From Micavibrio sp. UBA2638 (GTDB taxonomy: Bacteria > Pseudomonadota > Alphaproteobacteria > Micavibrionales > Micavibrionaceae), in assembly GCA_002359735.1 (NCBI GenBank), contig DENS01000001.1, positions 1 to 64,000 of the forward strand: DNA of 64,000 bases. The letters run 5' to 3'. The notes beneath the pieces are model-generated. The model worked only from the letters and a program-made list of their open reading frames with translations. It was not told the DNA's origin and made no database searches. The position numbers were made by a program, and so were the translations under genes. Shown in pieces: positions 54,062-64,000 of this stretch (its first letter is position 1; each line of letters opens with the position of its first letter).

Positions 54062-55375
54062 ATGAAACGCCTCTATCTTCTCCTTCCCTTACTTGTATCA
54101 CTGACCGCTTGCGGTATTGGTGAAAAAGATAAGCCCACGCTTAAGGGAGAACGCATTTCAGTATTAGAATTGCAAAAATCACTAGAGCCCGATAACCCGG
54201 GAGCCGTTGCAGAGAACCAATTCATTATACCAAAAGCATGGCACAACGAATTCTGGCCGCAAGCTGGAGGGTACCCTAATCATTCAATGCAAAACCTCGC
54301 ATTTCATAACGGGGCCTTTAAACAAGCGTGGAGTGCCGATATTGGTGAGGGTTCAACCAGTCGGCTTCCACTGGTAGCTCAGCCCGTTGTCGTTGATGGC
54401 CGCATTTTCACCATGGATACCGATTCAACCTTAAGCGCATTTAGCACAAAAAACGGAAAAACTTTGTGGCGTACAAATATACGAGCTGAGGATGAAGACG
54501 ATCCGGTTATTGGCGGCGGGATCGCCTTTTCAAATGCGGTCTTATATGTCACCAATGGCTATGATGAGCTTCTGGCTGTGAACCCTGAGAACGGCGAATT
54601 TTTCTGGCGTGCAACACTACCGGCACCATCTCGAGCAGCGCCGACCATCATGGATAATCGCCTTTATGTTACAACGCTGGATAGCCGCGTTTTGGCCATG
54701 GACCCACGTGATGGTTCCGTTCTTTGGGAATATATCGGCATTGGTGAAACCGCCGGTCTTGTTGGGGCAGCCAGCGCCGCGGCCAATTACGACATTGTTG
54801 TTCCTGTGTTTTCATCTGGCGAGGTAACAGCGCTGCGTGTTGAGAACGGTTCGGTCGCCTGGTCAGATAACCTATCCAATCTACGCGCGGCCGGAGGATT
54901 GGCCAGCCTATCCGACATCAAGGCTTTACCCGTTATTGACAAGGGGATCGTCATAGCCATGAGCTTCAGCGGGCGCATCATCGCCATTGATGAACGCACA
55001 GGCAACCGTATTTGGCAACGCGAATTTGGCGGCGCGCAAACCCCATGGATTGTTGGAAACCACGTGTTTGTCCTCTCAGAAGAGAACGAGCTTGTAGCGC
55101 TTGCACGCGACACAGGCGTAATACACTGGGTTACGCAACTGGATAAATACGCGCAAGATGATGACGATGAAAAACTTAGCTGGAGTGGGCCCATCATGGC
55201 TGGTGGACGCCTGATACTGGCTAGCACTGATGGCCGTTTACTTGAGGTTCAACCTGAAACAGGTGATTTAATTGCTCAATCTCACATTGACCATGATATC
55301 ATTATCGCACCAGTGATTGCCGATAAAACCCTTTACTTACTGGCTGAAAACGGTACATTGCTGGCATTTCGATAA
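54062..55375 (+). CDS. bamB: Outer-membrane assembly lipoprotein BamB
   Basis: The 437-residue protein has a lipobox ('LLVSLTACG', Cys17) and repeated PQQ-like beta-propeller blades ('GKTLWRTNI', 'GEFFWRATL', 'GSVLWEYIG', 'GNRIWQREFGG'). BamB assists BamA in folding outer-membrane proteins. It begins two bases after the YfgM-like gene and precedes der. Confidence 0.92.
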   Translation: MKRLYLLLPLLVSLTACGIGEKDKPTLKGERISVLELQKSLEPDNPGAVAENQFIIPKAWHNEFWPQAGGYPNHSMQNLAFHNGAFKQAWSADIGEGSTSRLPLVAQPVVVDGRIFTMDTDSTLSAFSTKNGKTLWRTNIRAEDEDDPVIGGGIAFSNAVLYVTNGYDELLAVNPENGEFFWRATLPAPSRAAPTIMDNRLYVTTLDSRVLAMDPRDGSVLWEYIGIGETAGLVGAASAAANYDIVVPVFSSGEVTALRVENGSVAWSDNLSNLRAAGGLASLSDIKALPVIDKGIVIAMSFSGRIIAIDERTGNRIWQREFGGAQTPWIVGNHVFVLSEENELVALARDTGVIHWVTQLDKYAQDDDDEKLSWSGPIMAGGRLILASTDGRLLEVQPETGDLIAQSHIDHDIIIAPVIADKTLYLLAENGTLLAFR

Positions 55376-55406
55376 AAACACTTATTAATCATAAAGCACA
55401 ATAAAC

Positions 55407-56831
55407 ATGTTCACGCTAGCCATCGTAGGCCGCCCAAATGTAGGCAAATCCACATTGTTTAACCGGTTGGCCGGTAAACAATTGGCCATTGTGGACGACA
55501 CCCCCGGAGTTACACGCGATTGGCGCGAAGCCGGGGCAACGCTTTTTGGGCATAGTTTTAAAATTATTGATACAGCAGGGTTAGAAGAAAATTTTGACGA
55601 TTCAATCCAGGGCCGCATGCGTAAACAAACTGAAAATGCCTTAAGGCAGGCCGACGCTGTTTTATTTGTCATTGATGGCCGCAGTGGCATTACCCCCCTC
55701 GACCAACACTTTGCTCAATGGCTTCGTAAACAAAAAAAACCGGTCGTCTTGGTAGTGAACAAAGCCGAAAACGACAAGGCAGTCATGAGTTCGATGGGGG
55801 ATGCATATTCATTGGGACTGGGATCCCCAATCGCGCTTTCGTCCGCTCACGGTATTGGTATGGATGACCTCTTTTATGCCCTGCAACCTTATTTTAACGA
55901 AGACGAAGAAAATGAGGAAGAACGCGATCAAAATGGTATTAATCTGGATCATCTAGACGACATCGAAGGGATTGAAGATTTCGAATTCGAAGCAGAAGAG
56001 GACGACCCACAAAAGCCAATTAAAATTGCTATTGCCGGGCGGCCAAATGTCGGCAAATCGACCTTACTTAACGCCATTGTCAAAGACGAACGAGTCATGA
56101 CAGGACCTGAAGCCGGTATAACGCGCGATGCAATTGCCGTTGATTGGGAATATGAAGGCCGCCCATTTAAATTAGTCGATACCGCCGGTATGCGAAAAAA
56201 AGCCAAGGTTGTCGGCGCGATTGAAAAAATGTCAGTTGATGATTCCATGCGTGCCGTTCGTTTGGCACAAGTCGTAATTTTGGTAATTGATGCCAATTCT
56301 CCACTCGAAAAGCAAGATCTGCATATCGCAGGCCATATTGTTGAAGAAGGGCGCGCTTTGGTCATTGCCGTTAATAAATGGGATACCATTCGTGACAAAG
56401 ATGAATTACTGGAAGAAATGCAATACAAGTTAGAAACGTCACTAGGGCAGGTGAAAGATGTACGCTTTATTCCCATATCAGCTTTACATGGCCGCAACAT
56501 TGAAAAACTGTTTAAAGCGACGTTAAAAACCTATGAGTTTTGGAATCTTCGCACATCTACAGGTAAACTGAACCGTTGGTTAAGCAAGGTTGAAAGCCAA
56601 AACGCAGCGCCATTAGTGCATGGTCGGTCCAACCGTCTAAAATATATTACTCAGGTCAAAACGCGCCCACCGACATTTGCAATATGGGTATCTCAACCAA
56701 AAGAGCTTCCTAATGCGTATCGTCGCTATCTTATTAACGCTTTACGCCGTGATTTTGATATTCAAAGCGTACCAATTCGCCTGATGGTGCGTACATCAAA
56801 AAACCCGTATGGCAACAAAGGCAAGAAATAA
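55407..56831 (+). CDS. der: GTPase Der (EngA)
   Basis: The 474-residue tandem-GTPase is needed for 50S ribosome assembly. First G domain: 'GRPNVGKSTLFN' and 'DTAGL'. An acidic linker ('DEENEEERDQNG') follows. Second G domain: 'GRPNVGKSTLLN' (near 211), 'DTAGMRKKAKV' and 'NKWD'. A C-terminal KH-like domain ends the protein. The length is near the family norm. Confidence 0.97.
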   Translation: MFTLAIVGRPNVGKSTLFNRLAGKQLAIVDDTPGVTRDWREAGATLFGHSFKIIDTAGLEENFDDSIQGRMRKQTENALRQADAVLFVIDGRSGITPLDQHFAQWLRKQKKPVVLVVNKAENDKAVMSSMGDAYSLGLGSPIALSSAHGIGMDDLFYALQPYFNEDEENEEERDQNGINLDHLDDIEGIEDFEFEAEEDDPQKPIKIAIAGRPNVGKSTLLNAIVKDERVMTGPEAGITRDAIAVDWEYEGRPFKLVDTAGMRKKAKVVGAIEKMSVDDSMRAVRLAQVVILVIDANSPLEKQDLHIAGHIVEEGRALVIAVNKWDTIRDKDELLEEMQYKLETSLGQVKDVRFIPISALHGRNIEKLFKATLKTYEFWNLRTSTGKLNRWLSKVESQNAAPLVHGRSNRLKYITQVKTRPPTFAIWVSQPKELPNAYRRYLINALRRDFDIQSVPIRLMVRTSKNPYGNKGKK

Positions 56832-56909
56832 GACTGCCGTAATCATTATGCATAGGCACCTGATTATGGATTATATACCAGACAATCAATTGATATGACT
56901 GACTTAAAA

Positions 56910-56940
56910 AAAGCCGCCTAATATAATCAGGCGGCCTTTA
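56910..56940. terminator. Terminator between der and the MscS channel
   Basis: AAGCCGCCT pairs with AGGCGGCCTT and runs into T-rich sequence on +. The genes are convergent, so it can serve both. Confidence 0.75.
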
Positions 56941-57010
56941 TTTATGATTACACTTTTGTAATAGAGAACGAAAAAAGAGGAAATGATTTAAATCATATGA
57001 CAAATCGGCG

Positions 57011-57892
57011 TTAGGCCGCCTTACTTTTGGATTTTGATTTCGTTTCCTTTTTATCATCATTGGATTTAGCGCTTTTGTCCAAATTCACATCATAAACAAT
57101 GTGCATATCGCGTTGCGGATATGGGATCGAAATCCCTTCCTTATCAAAGGCAAGTTTAACCTTTTCCTGCAGATCCCAGAATACGCCCCAATAATCAGCA
57201 CTGGCAACCCATGGACGACACACAAGATTGACCGAATTATCGCCCAACTCATGAACTGCAATTACAGCTTCAGGCTCTTTTAAAACGCGTTCATCATCAT
57301 TAACCACTTTGGTCAAAATCTTCTTAACCGTTTTCAAATCATCATCGTAACCAACACCGAAAACCAGATCGACCCGGCGGGTTGGTTTTGCCGAGTAATT
57401 AATAATATTACCGGCAATAATCTCACCATTCGGCACCAGAATTGTTTTATTATCCGGGCTTTTGAATTTTGTCGTAAATATAGAAATTTCTTCTACGGTT
57501 CCGCCGGTGCCGGCTGCCTCAACATAATCTCCCAATTTAAACGGACGGAACAAGATCAACATCACTCCCGATGCTAAGTTAGATAAGGAGCTTTGAAGTG
57601 CCAAGCCAATTGCCAGACCCGCAGCAGCGATAACGGCAGCCAACGATGTCGTATTAATACCTAACTGGCTCAGCGCCGCAATTGCAACAAAGGCCAAGGC
57701 CAGACCGTAAATAATATTCCCTGCAAAAGACACAAGAGTTTCATCAACCTTGCTTTTACGCATTAATTTTTCACACAGGCGCACAACCTTTTTAGCCAGA
57801 AATTTACCAATAAAAAATATCGCCAAAGCGATAAGAATTTTTATGGCATACATGCTAACAAAGCCGCCTATTGTTTCCAGTTGTAATTCCAT
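57011..57892 (-). CDS. Small-conductance mechanosensitive channel (MscS family)
   Basis: The 293-residue inner-membrane protein has three N-terminal helices (about 10-30, 55-75 and 78-105). The pore helix carries 'GLAIGLALQSSLSNLASGVML', followed by the beta domain 'FRPFKLGDYVEAAGTGGTVEEI' (split) and a charged Lys-rich tail. It opens on hypo-osmotic stress to release ions. Confidence 0.92.
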   Translation of the reverse strand: MELQLETIGGFVSMYAIKILIALAIFFIGKFLAKKVVRLCEKLMRKSKVDETLVSFAGNIIYGLALAFVAIAALSQLGINTTSLAAVIAAAGLAIGLALQSSLSNLASGVMLILFRPFKLGDYVEAAGTGGTVEEISIFTTKFKSPDNKTILVPNGEIIAGNIINYSAKPTRRVDLVFGVGYDDDLKTVKKILTKVVNDDERVLKEPEAVIAVHELGDNSVNLVCRPWVASADYWGVFWDLQEKVKLAFDKEGISIPYPQRDMHIVYDVNLDKSAKSNDDKKETKSKSKSKAA

Positions 57893-57958
57893 GGCCGGTA
57901 ACGCTCCTTAATCGTTAATTGCTTTAAAGGCCTGAATTTAACAATTTCACTGAGGAAA

Positions 57959-58669
57959 TCAAGGCAGTTTAATTATCTGCCCATGATGCGGACAGTTATT
58001 GGCCACAATAGCCAAATAATCATTAACAACCTGTTCAGGGGTTTTTAATTTAAAACTGGGCCCGCCGGGAAAGGCCTCGGTCATCATGGCAGTTTGCACT
58101 GCACCCGGATGAATGGCATTAATGCGCATATTTGTTTTTTCTGTTTCGGCCGCATAGGTTCGCATAAACGTATTTAACGCCGACTTTGACGCTGCATAGC
58201 CCCCCCAATATGCCGGAGCCTCATCCGCAATATCAGAAGTTGTAAAAACAACGCGCCCGGCCTCACTGGCACGCAACAATGGGTCCAGCGTCTGCACCAG
58301 CCTTACATTGGCCATAAAATTAATTTTAAATACTTTTTCCCAATCTTTGGCCTTGATGTGTCCCACAGGGCTTAACGGGCCCAAAACACCTGCATTTCCA
58401 ACAAATATATCCAACCGACCAAAACGTTCGGCCAGGGTTGGGCCTAACTTATCAATCTCATCCAGATGCGCGAGATTAAGTGGTAACAAAGTGGCTTTCC
58501 CGCCAACATTACGTATCTTATCATCCAAGGCTTCCAGGCCCCCGGTTGTACGCGCAAGTGCGATCACATGTGCCCCGGCTTCTGCCATTCCAAGGGCTAC
58601 GGCCGCACCAATACCTCGCGACGCCCCAGTGATAAGGGCTAATTTTCCGGAAAGATCAGGTTTACTCAT
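57959..58669 (-). CDS. Short-chain dehydrogenase/reductase
   Basis: The 236-residue Rossmann enzyme has 'TGASRGIGAAVALGMAEAGA' (cofactor-binding TGxxxGIG), 'NAGVLGP' and the active-site 'YAASKSAL' (Tyr-x3-Lys). The substrate is unknown. It lies behind purF, as in many alphaproteobacteria. Confidence 0.9.
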   Translation of the reverse strand: MSKPDLSGKLALITGASRGIGAAVALGMAEAGAHVIALARTTGGLEALDDKIRNVGGKATLLPLNLAHLDEIDKLGPTLAERFGRLDIFVGNAGVLGPLSPVGHIKAKDWEKVFKINFMANVRLVQTLDPLLRASEAGRVVFTTSDIADEAPAYWGGYAASKSALNTFMRTYAAETEKTNMRINAIHPGAVQTAMMTEAFPGGPSFKLKTPEQVVNDYLAIVANNCPHHGQIIKLP

Positions 58670-58712
58670 AATCAGATTCTCTATGTTTCTTTTCTATCAA
58701 ATGGAACAAACG

Positions 58713-60173
58713 CTAGCTGCTTTTTGATTGACGCTCCTGTAAATTTGTTACCTTCACTCCGGTCCAGTTATTTTCATGGTCTCTTAACATAACGGGGTAA
58801 TCACCAGTAAAGCAAGCATCACAAAATTGCGGCTGATCAATGTTTCGTCTCTCCTCACCACTGGCACGGTATAAACCATCGATAGAAACATAAGCTAACG
58901 AATCGGCCTTAATATGGTCACAAATCTCTTCAACTGACATTTTATGAGCAAGGAGCTCCTCAGTGGAAGGGGTATCAATTCCGTAAAAACAGCTATGCGA
59001 TGTTGGCGGCGAAGAAATACGCATGTGCACCTCTTTCGCGCCCGCGCTGCGCACCATTTCAACAATTTTACGAGATGTCGTTCCACGCACAATTGAATCA
59101 TCAACCAGAACAACAATTTTATCCTCAATAAAGGCTCTATTTGCATTATGTTTCAAGCGTACGCCCAAATGACGAATCTTGTCAGTTGGTTCAATAAATG
59201 TACGCCCAACATAATGGTTACGGATTATACCGAGTTCAAAAGGTACGCCTGATGCTTCGGCATATCCAATGGCTGAGGGTACACCACTATCAGGAACAGG
59301 AATAATAACATCAGCATGGGGAACAGGTGATTCTTTGGCCAATTCAGCCCCAATATTTTTGCGGATCTGGTAAACCGATTGCCCCTCCATAAATGTATCG
59401 GGCCGGGCAAAATACACATATTCAAAAACGCAGAACCGTGATTTTGTCCGTTTAGCCGGAAAACGGCTTTCCAGACCTTTTTTTGTAATAATGATCATCT
59501 CGCCAGCTTCGACATTACGCACAAAATCTGCTCCGATGATATCAAACGCACAACTCTCGGACGCAAGTACATAGGTATTACCCAACTTACCAAGGCAAAG
59601 CGGACGAATGCCATGCGGATCACGAACACCAATCAATTTATCCTGCGCACTAGCCACTAACGCATAGCCACCTTCGATGCGCATTAAAGCATCGGTCATG
59701 CGGTCAACCACATCACTTTGCTGGGAACGCGCAACCAGATGTACAATCACCTCAGTATCACTCGTGGATTGAAATATAGCACCACTTTCCACCAATTCGC
59801 GGCGCAACATATGTGCATTGGTCAAATTACCGTTATGTGCCACCGTAAATCCACCAATAGCAATATCTCCATACATGGGCTGAACATTACGAATGGCTCC
59901 GTCACCTGTGGTGGCATAGCGATTATGCCCTATGGCAACATAGCCTTTCAGGCTTTCAATAACCTCACTTTGAGAAAACGTATCATCGACCAAACCTAGT
60001 GCCTTACGCGAATAAAAACTTTCACCGTCATAAGTCACAATACCGCAGGCCTCCTGACCACGATGCTGCAAAGCGTGAAGCCCAAGTGCGGTCATCGCCG
60101 CCGCATCATCATGTCCATATATGCCAAAAACGCCGCATTCATCATGAAATTTGTCCCCATCAGAAAACGCCAT
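58713..60173 (-). CDS. purF: Amidophosphoribosyltransferase
   Basis: The 486-residue glutamine amidotransferase makes phosphoribosylamine, the first committed step in purine synthesis. A short propeptide precedes the nucleophile in 'DECGVFGIYGH'. The PRTase part contains 'VVLVDDSIVRGTTSRKIVEM' (PRPP loop), and 'FCDACFTGDYPV' near the end supplies Cys typical of the Fe-S-containing class. It follows cvpA by eight bases. Confidence 0.97.
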   Translation of the reverse strand: MAFSDGDKFHDECGVFGIYGHDDAAAMTALGLHALQHRGQEACGIVTYDGESFYSRKALGLVDDTFSQSEVIESLKGYVAIGHNRYATTGDGAIRNVQPMYGDIAIGGFTVAHNGNLTNAHMLRRELVESGAIFQSTSDTEVIVHLVARSQQSDVVDRMTDALMRIEGGYALVASAQDKLIGVRDPHGIRPLCLGKLGNTYVLASESCAFDIIGADFVRNVEAGEMIIITKKGLESRFPAKRTKSRFCVFEYVYFARPDTFMEGQSVYQIRKNIGAELAKESPVPHADVIIPVPDSGVPSAIGYAEASGVPFELGIIRNHYVGRTFIEPTDKIRHLGVRLKHNANRAFIEDKIVVLVDDSIVRGTTSRKIVEMVRSAGAKEVHMRISSPPTSHSCFYGIDTPSTEELLAHKMSVEEICDHIKADSLAYVSIDGLYRASGEERRNIDQPQFCDACFTGDYPVMLRDHENNWTGVKVTNLQERQSKSS

Positions 60174-60181
60174 AATTATTA

Positions 60182-60913
60182 TTATCTTTCTTCTAAACTT
60201 TCATTTGAACTATCAAAATCTTCAAACAACTTATCCATTTCTTCACGCTGACGATCACTATAGCCTTTATTTGGACTCTCTTGCGGGGCTCCCTGATCAT
60301 TTCTTTTCAAAAGATCCATACCCTCCAGCGCTTTACGGGTTTCACCTTTCACCGCTTCGCTGCCTTCACCGACCTGTTTTTCAATGCCACTCTTGGCTTG
60401 CTCAGGCAAGAAATCTGCTATGGTTTCGGCCGTCATCTCGATATATATATGCGAACGACTGCCCTCAAACCAACCATCGCGTACATCTTCATCTATGGTC
60501 AAGAAAACCGGAAGATAAAGTATGCCAAGAAGCAATATACCCCGCGCAAGACCGAAGACAACACCAAGGCTGCGATCAATCGCACCAAGGCCAACCGATT
60601 TAACGGCCTCAGCTATCATATGGCTAATTACAGAAAGAATAATAACGACCACAACAAAAATTGACCCATAGGCCAGAAAACTGGCGACATACGTATAGGG
60701 TATAACATCAAATAACTTTTGCGGATCCTCTGCATTTGGGTCAACGTTAAGCCACCCTTCCATCAGCGGCAGAAAATGTGGCCCACCATAATAGGCTGCG
60801 GCCATCCCCCCCAATACACCGACAATGGTCAGAACTTCACGGATAAAACCACGCAAAAACGCAATTAATGCCGAAACGGCCAAAACAAGAAGAACGAGAA
60901 TATCAATAATCAT
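60182..60913 (-). CDS. cvpA: CvpA family membrane protein
   Basis: The 243-residue protein has four membrane helices in the first 170 residues ('IIDILVLLVLAVSALIAFLRGF' pattern, split) and a polar C-terminal tail. CvpA lies ahead of purF in many proteobacteria and is named for colicin V production; its molecular role is uncertain, with links to envelope stress. Confidence 0.9.
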   Translation of the reverse strand: MIIDILVLLVLAVSALIAFLRGFIREVLTIVGVLGGMAAAYYGGPHFLPLMEGWLNVDPNAEDPQKLFDVIPYTYVASFLAYGSIFVVVVIILSVISHMIAEAVKSVGLGAIDRSLGVVFGLARGILLLGILYLPVFLTIDEDVRDGWFEGSRSHIYIEMTAETIADFLPEQAKSGIEKQVGEGSEAVKGETRKALEGMDLLKRNDQGAPQESPNKGYSDRQREEMDKLFEDFDSSNESLEER

Positions 60914-61050
60914 AGAATAGAGCCTTCAGGGGCAAGCGGAATAAGTATTTCATATATCCTGTTGATACGGAATCAGGGCATTAAATGCAAGCAAAATCAA
61001 TTTTTTTAGCGTTAAATCACGGGCGCAAACCCATCCGGACAACAACGCCC

Positions 61051-62454
61051 TTAAGCCGCCTGAATATGTACATCCTCGCTTAAGTATAACGCCGCCAATT
61101 TTTGCACATGATCAATTTCCCGCGCAGTAATTCCTTTGATTGCTTTACCGTCCTTTTTATTTTTGATAACAGGGACAACCGCATCTTTGAACCCGAGCTT
61201 CGAGGCTTCCTTCAAGCGCAAATCACTCTGCGCAACCTGACGAATTTCCCCCGCAAGACCGATTTCACCAAAGAAGATAGCTTCCGCCGGAAGGGGCTCT
61301 TGCGAGAGCGCACTAATTAACGCCGCCGCCACAGCCATGTCCGCAGCAGGTTCATTGATTCGGATACCGCCGGCGATATTCAGAAAAATATCATGTCCTG
61401 ACAAACGAACACCACAACGCGTTTCCAAAACGGCGCAGATCATAGCCAGACGATTCGGGTCCCACCCCAAAACAGCGCGGCGCGGCGAAGCCAAAGACGA
61501 AGGCGCCACCAACGCCTGCACCTCGACTAAAAGCGGCCGCGTCCCTTCCAATGCAGCCAAGACAGCGCTACCCGCAACATCTTGATGACGTTGCGACAAA
61601 AAAAGCGCCGAAGGATTCTCAACTTCTATCAGCCCTTCACCAGCCATTTCAAAAACACCAATTTCATCGGTTGGGCCAAAACGATTCTTTAAACCACGCA
61701 ATATACGAAAATGGTGACTACGGTCCCCTTCAAAATGCAATACAGTATCGACCATGTGCTCCAAAACACGGGGCCCAGCAATTTGCCCTTCTTTCGTAAC
61801 ATGGCCCACAAATATGACGGATATGCCCGCCGGTTTGGCATGACGAATAATCTCCTGCGCCGAGGTGCGAACCTGCGTTACAGTGCCAGGAGCACTATCG
61901 ATATTATCGATAAACATCGTTTGAATAGAATCTACAATCACCAACTTTGGCGGATTAGCCTTATCCTGCAACGATGCAACAATCTCACGTACATTTGAAC
62001 TTGAGGCCAGCTCGACCGGAGCATCGGCAAGCCCCAAACGAAGCGCACGCATACGAACCTGATCCACTGCTTCTTCGCCAGACACGTACAGACAACGCTC
62101 CCCCTTTTTTGCCAATGCGCAGACAATCTGCAACAATAATGTCGATTTACCGATACCAGGATCACCGCCGATTAAAGTTGCGGATCCAGGCACAAGACCA
62201 CCGCCGCATACCCGGTCAAATTCCTGCACGCCACTAATCATACGTTCATAAATGCTGGAGCTTTGGTCTTTCAATGACACAAGATTAAGGGCGCGCCCCT
62301 TTGTCGATCCACTAAGCCCTTTGGGTACAGAAGAAGCAGAACTTATTTCCTCGGACAGAGAATTCCACTCACCGCAAGCCTCACACTTTCCCGCCCATTT
62401 CGAATATGCGCTGCCGCATTGATTACAAACATATGATTTTTGATTCTTTGCCAT
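61051..62454 (-). CDS. radA: DNA repair protein RadA
   Basis: The 467-residue RecA-like protein promotes branch migration. The N-terminal zinc finger has 'CNQCGSAYSKWAGKCEACGEW'. Walker A 'GGDPGIGKST', Walker B 'KLVIVDSIQTM' and the RadA signature 'KNRFGPTDEIGVF' are present. A C-terminal Lon-like domain follows. The length is typical. Confidence 0.97.
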   Translation of the reverse strand: MAKNQKSYVCNQCGSAYSKWAGKCEACGEWNSLSEEISSASSVPKGLSGSTKGRALNLVSLKDQSSSIYERMISGVQEFDRVCGGGLVPGSATLIGGDPGIGKSTLLLQIVCALAKKGERCLYVSGEEAVDQVRMRALRLGLADAPVELASSSNVREIVASLQDKANPPKLVIVDSIQTMFIDNIDSAPGTVTQVRTSAQEIIRHAKPAGISVIFVGHVTKEGQIAGPRVLEHMVDTVLHFEGDRSHHFRILRGLKNRFGPTDEIGVFEMAGEGLIEVENPSALFLSQRHQDVAGSAVLAALEGTRPLLVEVQALVAPSSLASPRRAVLGWDPNRLAMICAVLETRCGVRLSGHDIFLNIAGGIRINEPAADMAVAAALISALSQEPLPAEAIFFGEIGLAGEIRQVAQSDLRLKEASKLGFKDAVVPVIKNKKDGKAIKGITAREIDHVQKLAALYLSEDVHIQAA

Positions 62455-62520
62455 TTAAAAAGACTACCAGATCATCAATGAGAACAAAAGGTGAAAATGT
62501 TTATTTGTATAACAAAATCA

Positions 62521-64000
62521 TTACAGGCCTTCTCGCTGCAAAGCCCATTTAAACTGTACCCTTTTATCAAGCACTTGCCCATAAATGACCAATTGTTTGG
62601 TACGGCGTGGCTGGCTTCCAGTACCGATATAAATGGAATTTTCTAATGCCAAACGTCCGCCAGTATGCTGGAAACGCCACCCTGCACCGGTTGGAATACG
62701 GATTAAAGCCTCTTCACCATTTTGCACCAAAGAGACCATTACACGTGGGTGCAGATGAAACCTGATCGCCACATCCATAGCTCGCTCAGGCGACGCCATA
62801 CATTCCAAGGTATCTTCCCCTCGGAAATCCGTACCTTGCTCACATAAAAACAATCGGCGCGCATGCGTAATACCATTCAGCGATAAATACCCATCATGAC
62901 TCATCTCCAAAAGACACGCTTTGCGGCTTTCAGTTCTTTTGACATACGCCTGTTGTACTTTGCGCCCCAAATGTCCATTTGGACGTATCTCACAAGCATT
63001 ACGGTGGTTAATACACAATCCATTATGTGCTGCGGTCGCGCGTAAGGTCTCATTCCATTCCTCGGATGCGGGATGGGCACCGCACGATACAAAAATACGT
63101 TCCTTACCATACGCCATTTCGAACGACAGCGGCGCAGTATGTACATTTCTGTCATGTGGCCATGGTGGGATCTTGCCCGTATCTACCATCAACAACGTAC
63201 GCCCTTGAGTGACGCGCTCATACCCCATAGATGGTAGGCTGGACAACATTTTACCACGAACCCCCGCTTGCGCTAATACAGATTCAATCAGATCCGCGTT
63301 ATTCTTTCGTCCACCATTGAAAACACCCAAATGCTTATCGCTATATACAAAAAAGCGCAAGGCAGGCCCCATACGATCAATCGCATGCAGAATTTTTTCA
63401 GGCAATGGGTAGGCCCCTGCAGCCAAGGCACTGCGGACATCCAGATATATTTTCAAAGCATATAAAAGGGTCTCGGGTGAGCGCGTCACATCCCCCCCAT
63501 CGCTTAAAATCTGTTTATTACACTCCTCCGAAAAAACCTCCAATGCCCTTTCGACCAACGCTTCATATCCCTCCAACGCCAGGCCGGCATATAATAATCC
63601 TTTGGCCGCATACAGACGCCCCAATCCCTCCACATTATTTACATGACGCATTAAATATCGCGCCTGCTGTACAACAGAAGGGAAAAACATATCTTGAAAT
63701 TCCTCATCATGCGCAGCAAAGAAATCGTAATGCGAAATCCACATCGATAAACGCATACCCGTACGATCAGCGCGCCAACCTTCCGATTTTTTATCTCGAT
63801 TTAGATCAATCCAATTTTTTATATAAGCTGCACCTGCAAAACGCGCACCTTCACCACCATGCACACGCAAATCACGCAACCACTTGAAACCATGCAAATA
63901 ATTTAGCCATTTTTGGCTAAGACCGGGAGAAACCCACGACGATCCATCCAATACGAAACAATCCCCCCCCAGAGAAAAACCTCCCCGCATTACGGCCGCG
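62521..64000 (-). CDS. Heparinase II/III-like protein, partial
   Basis: The 3' part of a polysaccharide-lyase-like gene has an (alpha/alpha) toroid-type region ('DLRVHGGEGARFAGAAYIKNWI' start, split) followed by a beta-rich C-terminal part with 'MAYGKERIFVSCGAHP' and 'TAAHNGLCINHRNACEI'. The frame remains open at 64000, so the start lies beyond the window; full-length relatives have roughly 70 or more additional N-terminal residues. Such genes sit near radA/purH in several alphaproteobacteria. The exact polysaccharide substrate is unknown. Confidence 0.8.
   Translation of the reverse strand, partial: AAVMRGGFSLGGDCFVLDGSSWVSPGLSQKWLNYLHGFKWLRDLRVHGGEGARFAGAAYIKNWIDLNRDKKSEGWRADRTGMRLSMWISHYDFFAAHDEEFQDMFFPSVVQQARYLMRHVNNVEGLGRLYAAKGLLYAGLALEGYEALVERALEVFSEECNKQILSDGGDVTRSPETLLYALKIYLDVRSALAAGAYPLPEKILHAIDRMGPALRFFVYSDKHLGVFNGGRKNNADLIESVLAQAGVRGKMLSSLPSMGYERVTQGRTLLMVDTGKIPPWPHDRNVHTAPLSFEMAYGKERIFVSCGAHPASEEWNETLRATAAHNGLCINHRNACEIRPNGHLGRKVQQAYVKRTESRKACLLEMSHDGYLSLNGITHARRLFLCEQGTDFRGEDTLECMASPERAMDVAIRFHLHPRVMVSLVQNGEEALIRIPTGAGWRFQHTGGRLALENSIYIGTGSQPRRTKQLVIYGQVLDKRVQFKWALQREGL

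Overview
The window looks like a chromosomal segment of a mid-GC (mid-40s percent by eye) alphaproteobacterium. The pointers are the rpsT-dnaA-dnaN-recF-gyrB neighbourhood, an Usg-family protein, a ctaA/COX15-type heme A synthase, a CIRCE-controlled groES-groEL operon, a radA-cvpA-purF-SDR block, and an RNase E with a large S1-domain insertion and a C-terminal GWW motif. A Dot/Icm coupling-protein locus (dotM, dotL) is also present. A Micavibrio- or Rhodospirillales-like lineage fits, but the sequence alone does not fix the genus.

Layout. 1-2326: the end of an integrated element (excisionase-like gene, unknown gene, P4-type tyrosine integrase) abutting tRNA-Gln, followed by tRNA-Thr. 2817-7948: a + strand operon of dotM, an unknown membrane protein, dotL and a pilin-like protein. 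7945-10607: a Fic-like protein with a degenerate active site, behind argS. 10792-24460: the replication region on the - strand (gyrB, recF, dnaN, dnaA, rpsT, mutM), interrupted by hisC, bioD, a Nudix hydrolase and a SulP transporter. 24521-27358: a membrane protein, a probable small RNA, and a regulator/acetyltransferase pair. 27424-35422: M16 peptidase, leucyl aminopeptidase, groEL/groES, usg, ferredoxin and ctaA. 35440-44454: the least familiar stretch, with a 1138-residue orphan protein, a 380-residue neighbour, a periplasmic helical protein with a glycosyltransferase, an aminotransferase, and a second pilin-like protein paralogous to the one behind dotL. 44574-57892: rne, a cell-wall amidase, a small lipoprotein, an L,D-transpeptidase, icd, a thioredoxin-like protein, a YfgM-like protein, bamB, der and an MscS channel. 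57959-64000: SDR, purF, cvpA, radA and a heparinase-like gene cut by the window edge.

Most genes are housekeeping. The strongest candidates for something less described are (i) the dotM-orf-dotL-pilin-like operon together with the distant pilin paralogue, linking a Dot/Icm coupling complex to GspK/PilX-like surface proteins; (ii) a Fic-fold protein lacking both its catalytic His and the acidic residue; (iii) an intergenic small-RNA unit near 25.3 kb with a good promoter and terminator; (iv) three octamers at exact 20-bp spacing between dnaA and rpsT; and (v) the large orphan protein at 36.7-40.1 kb. No CRISPR array, rRNA or transposase was seen.
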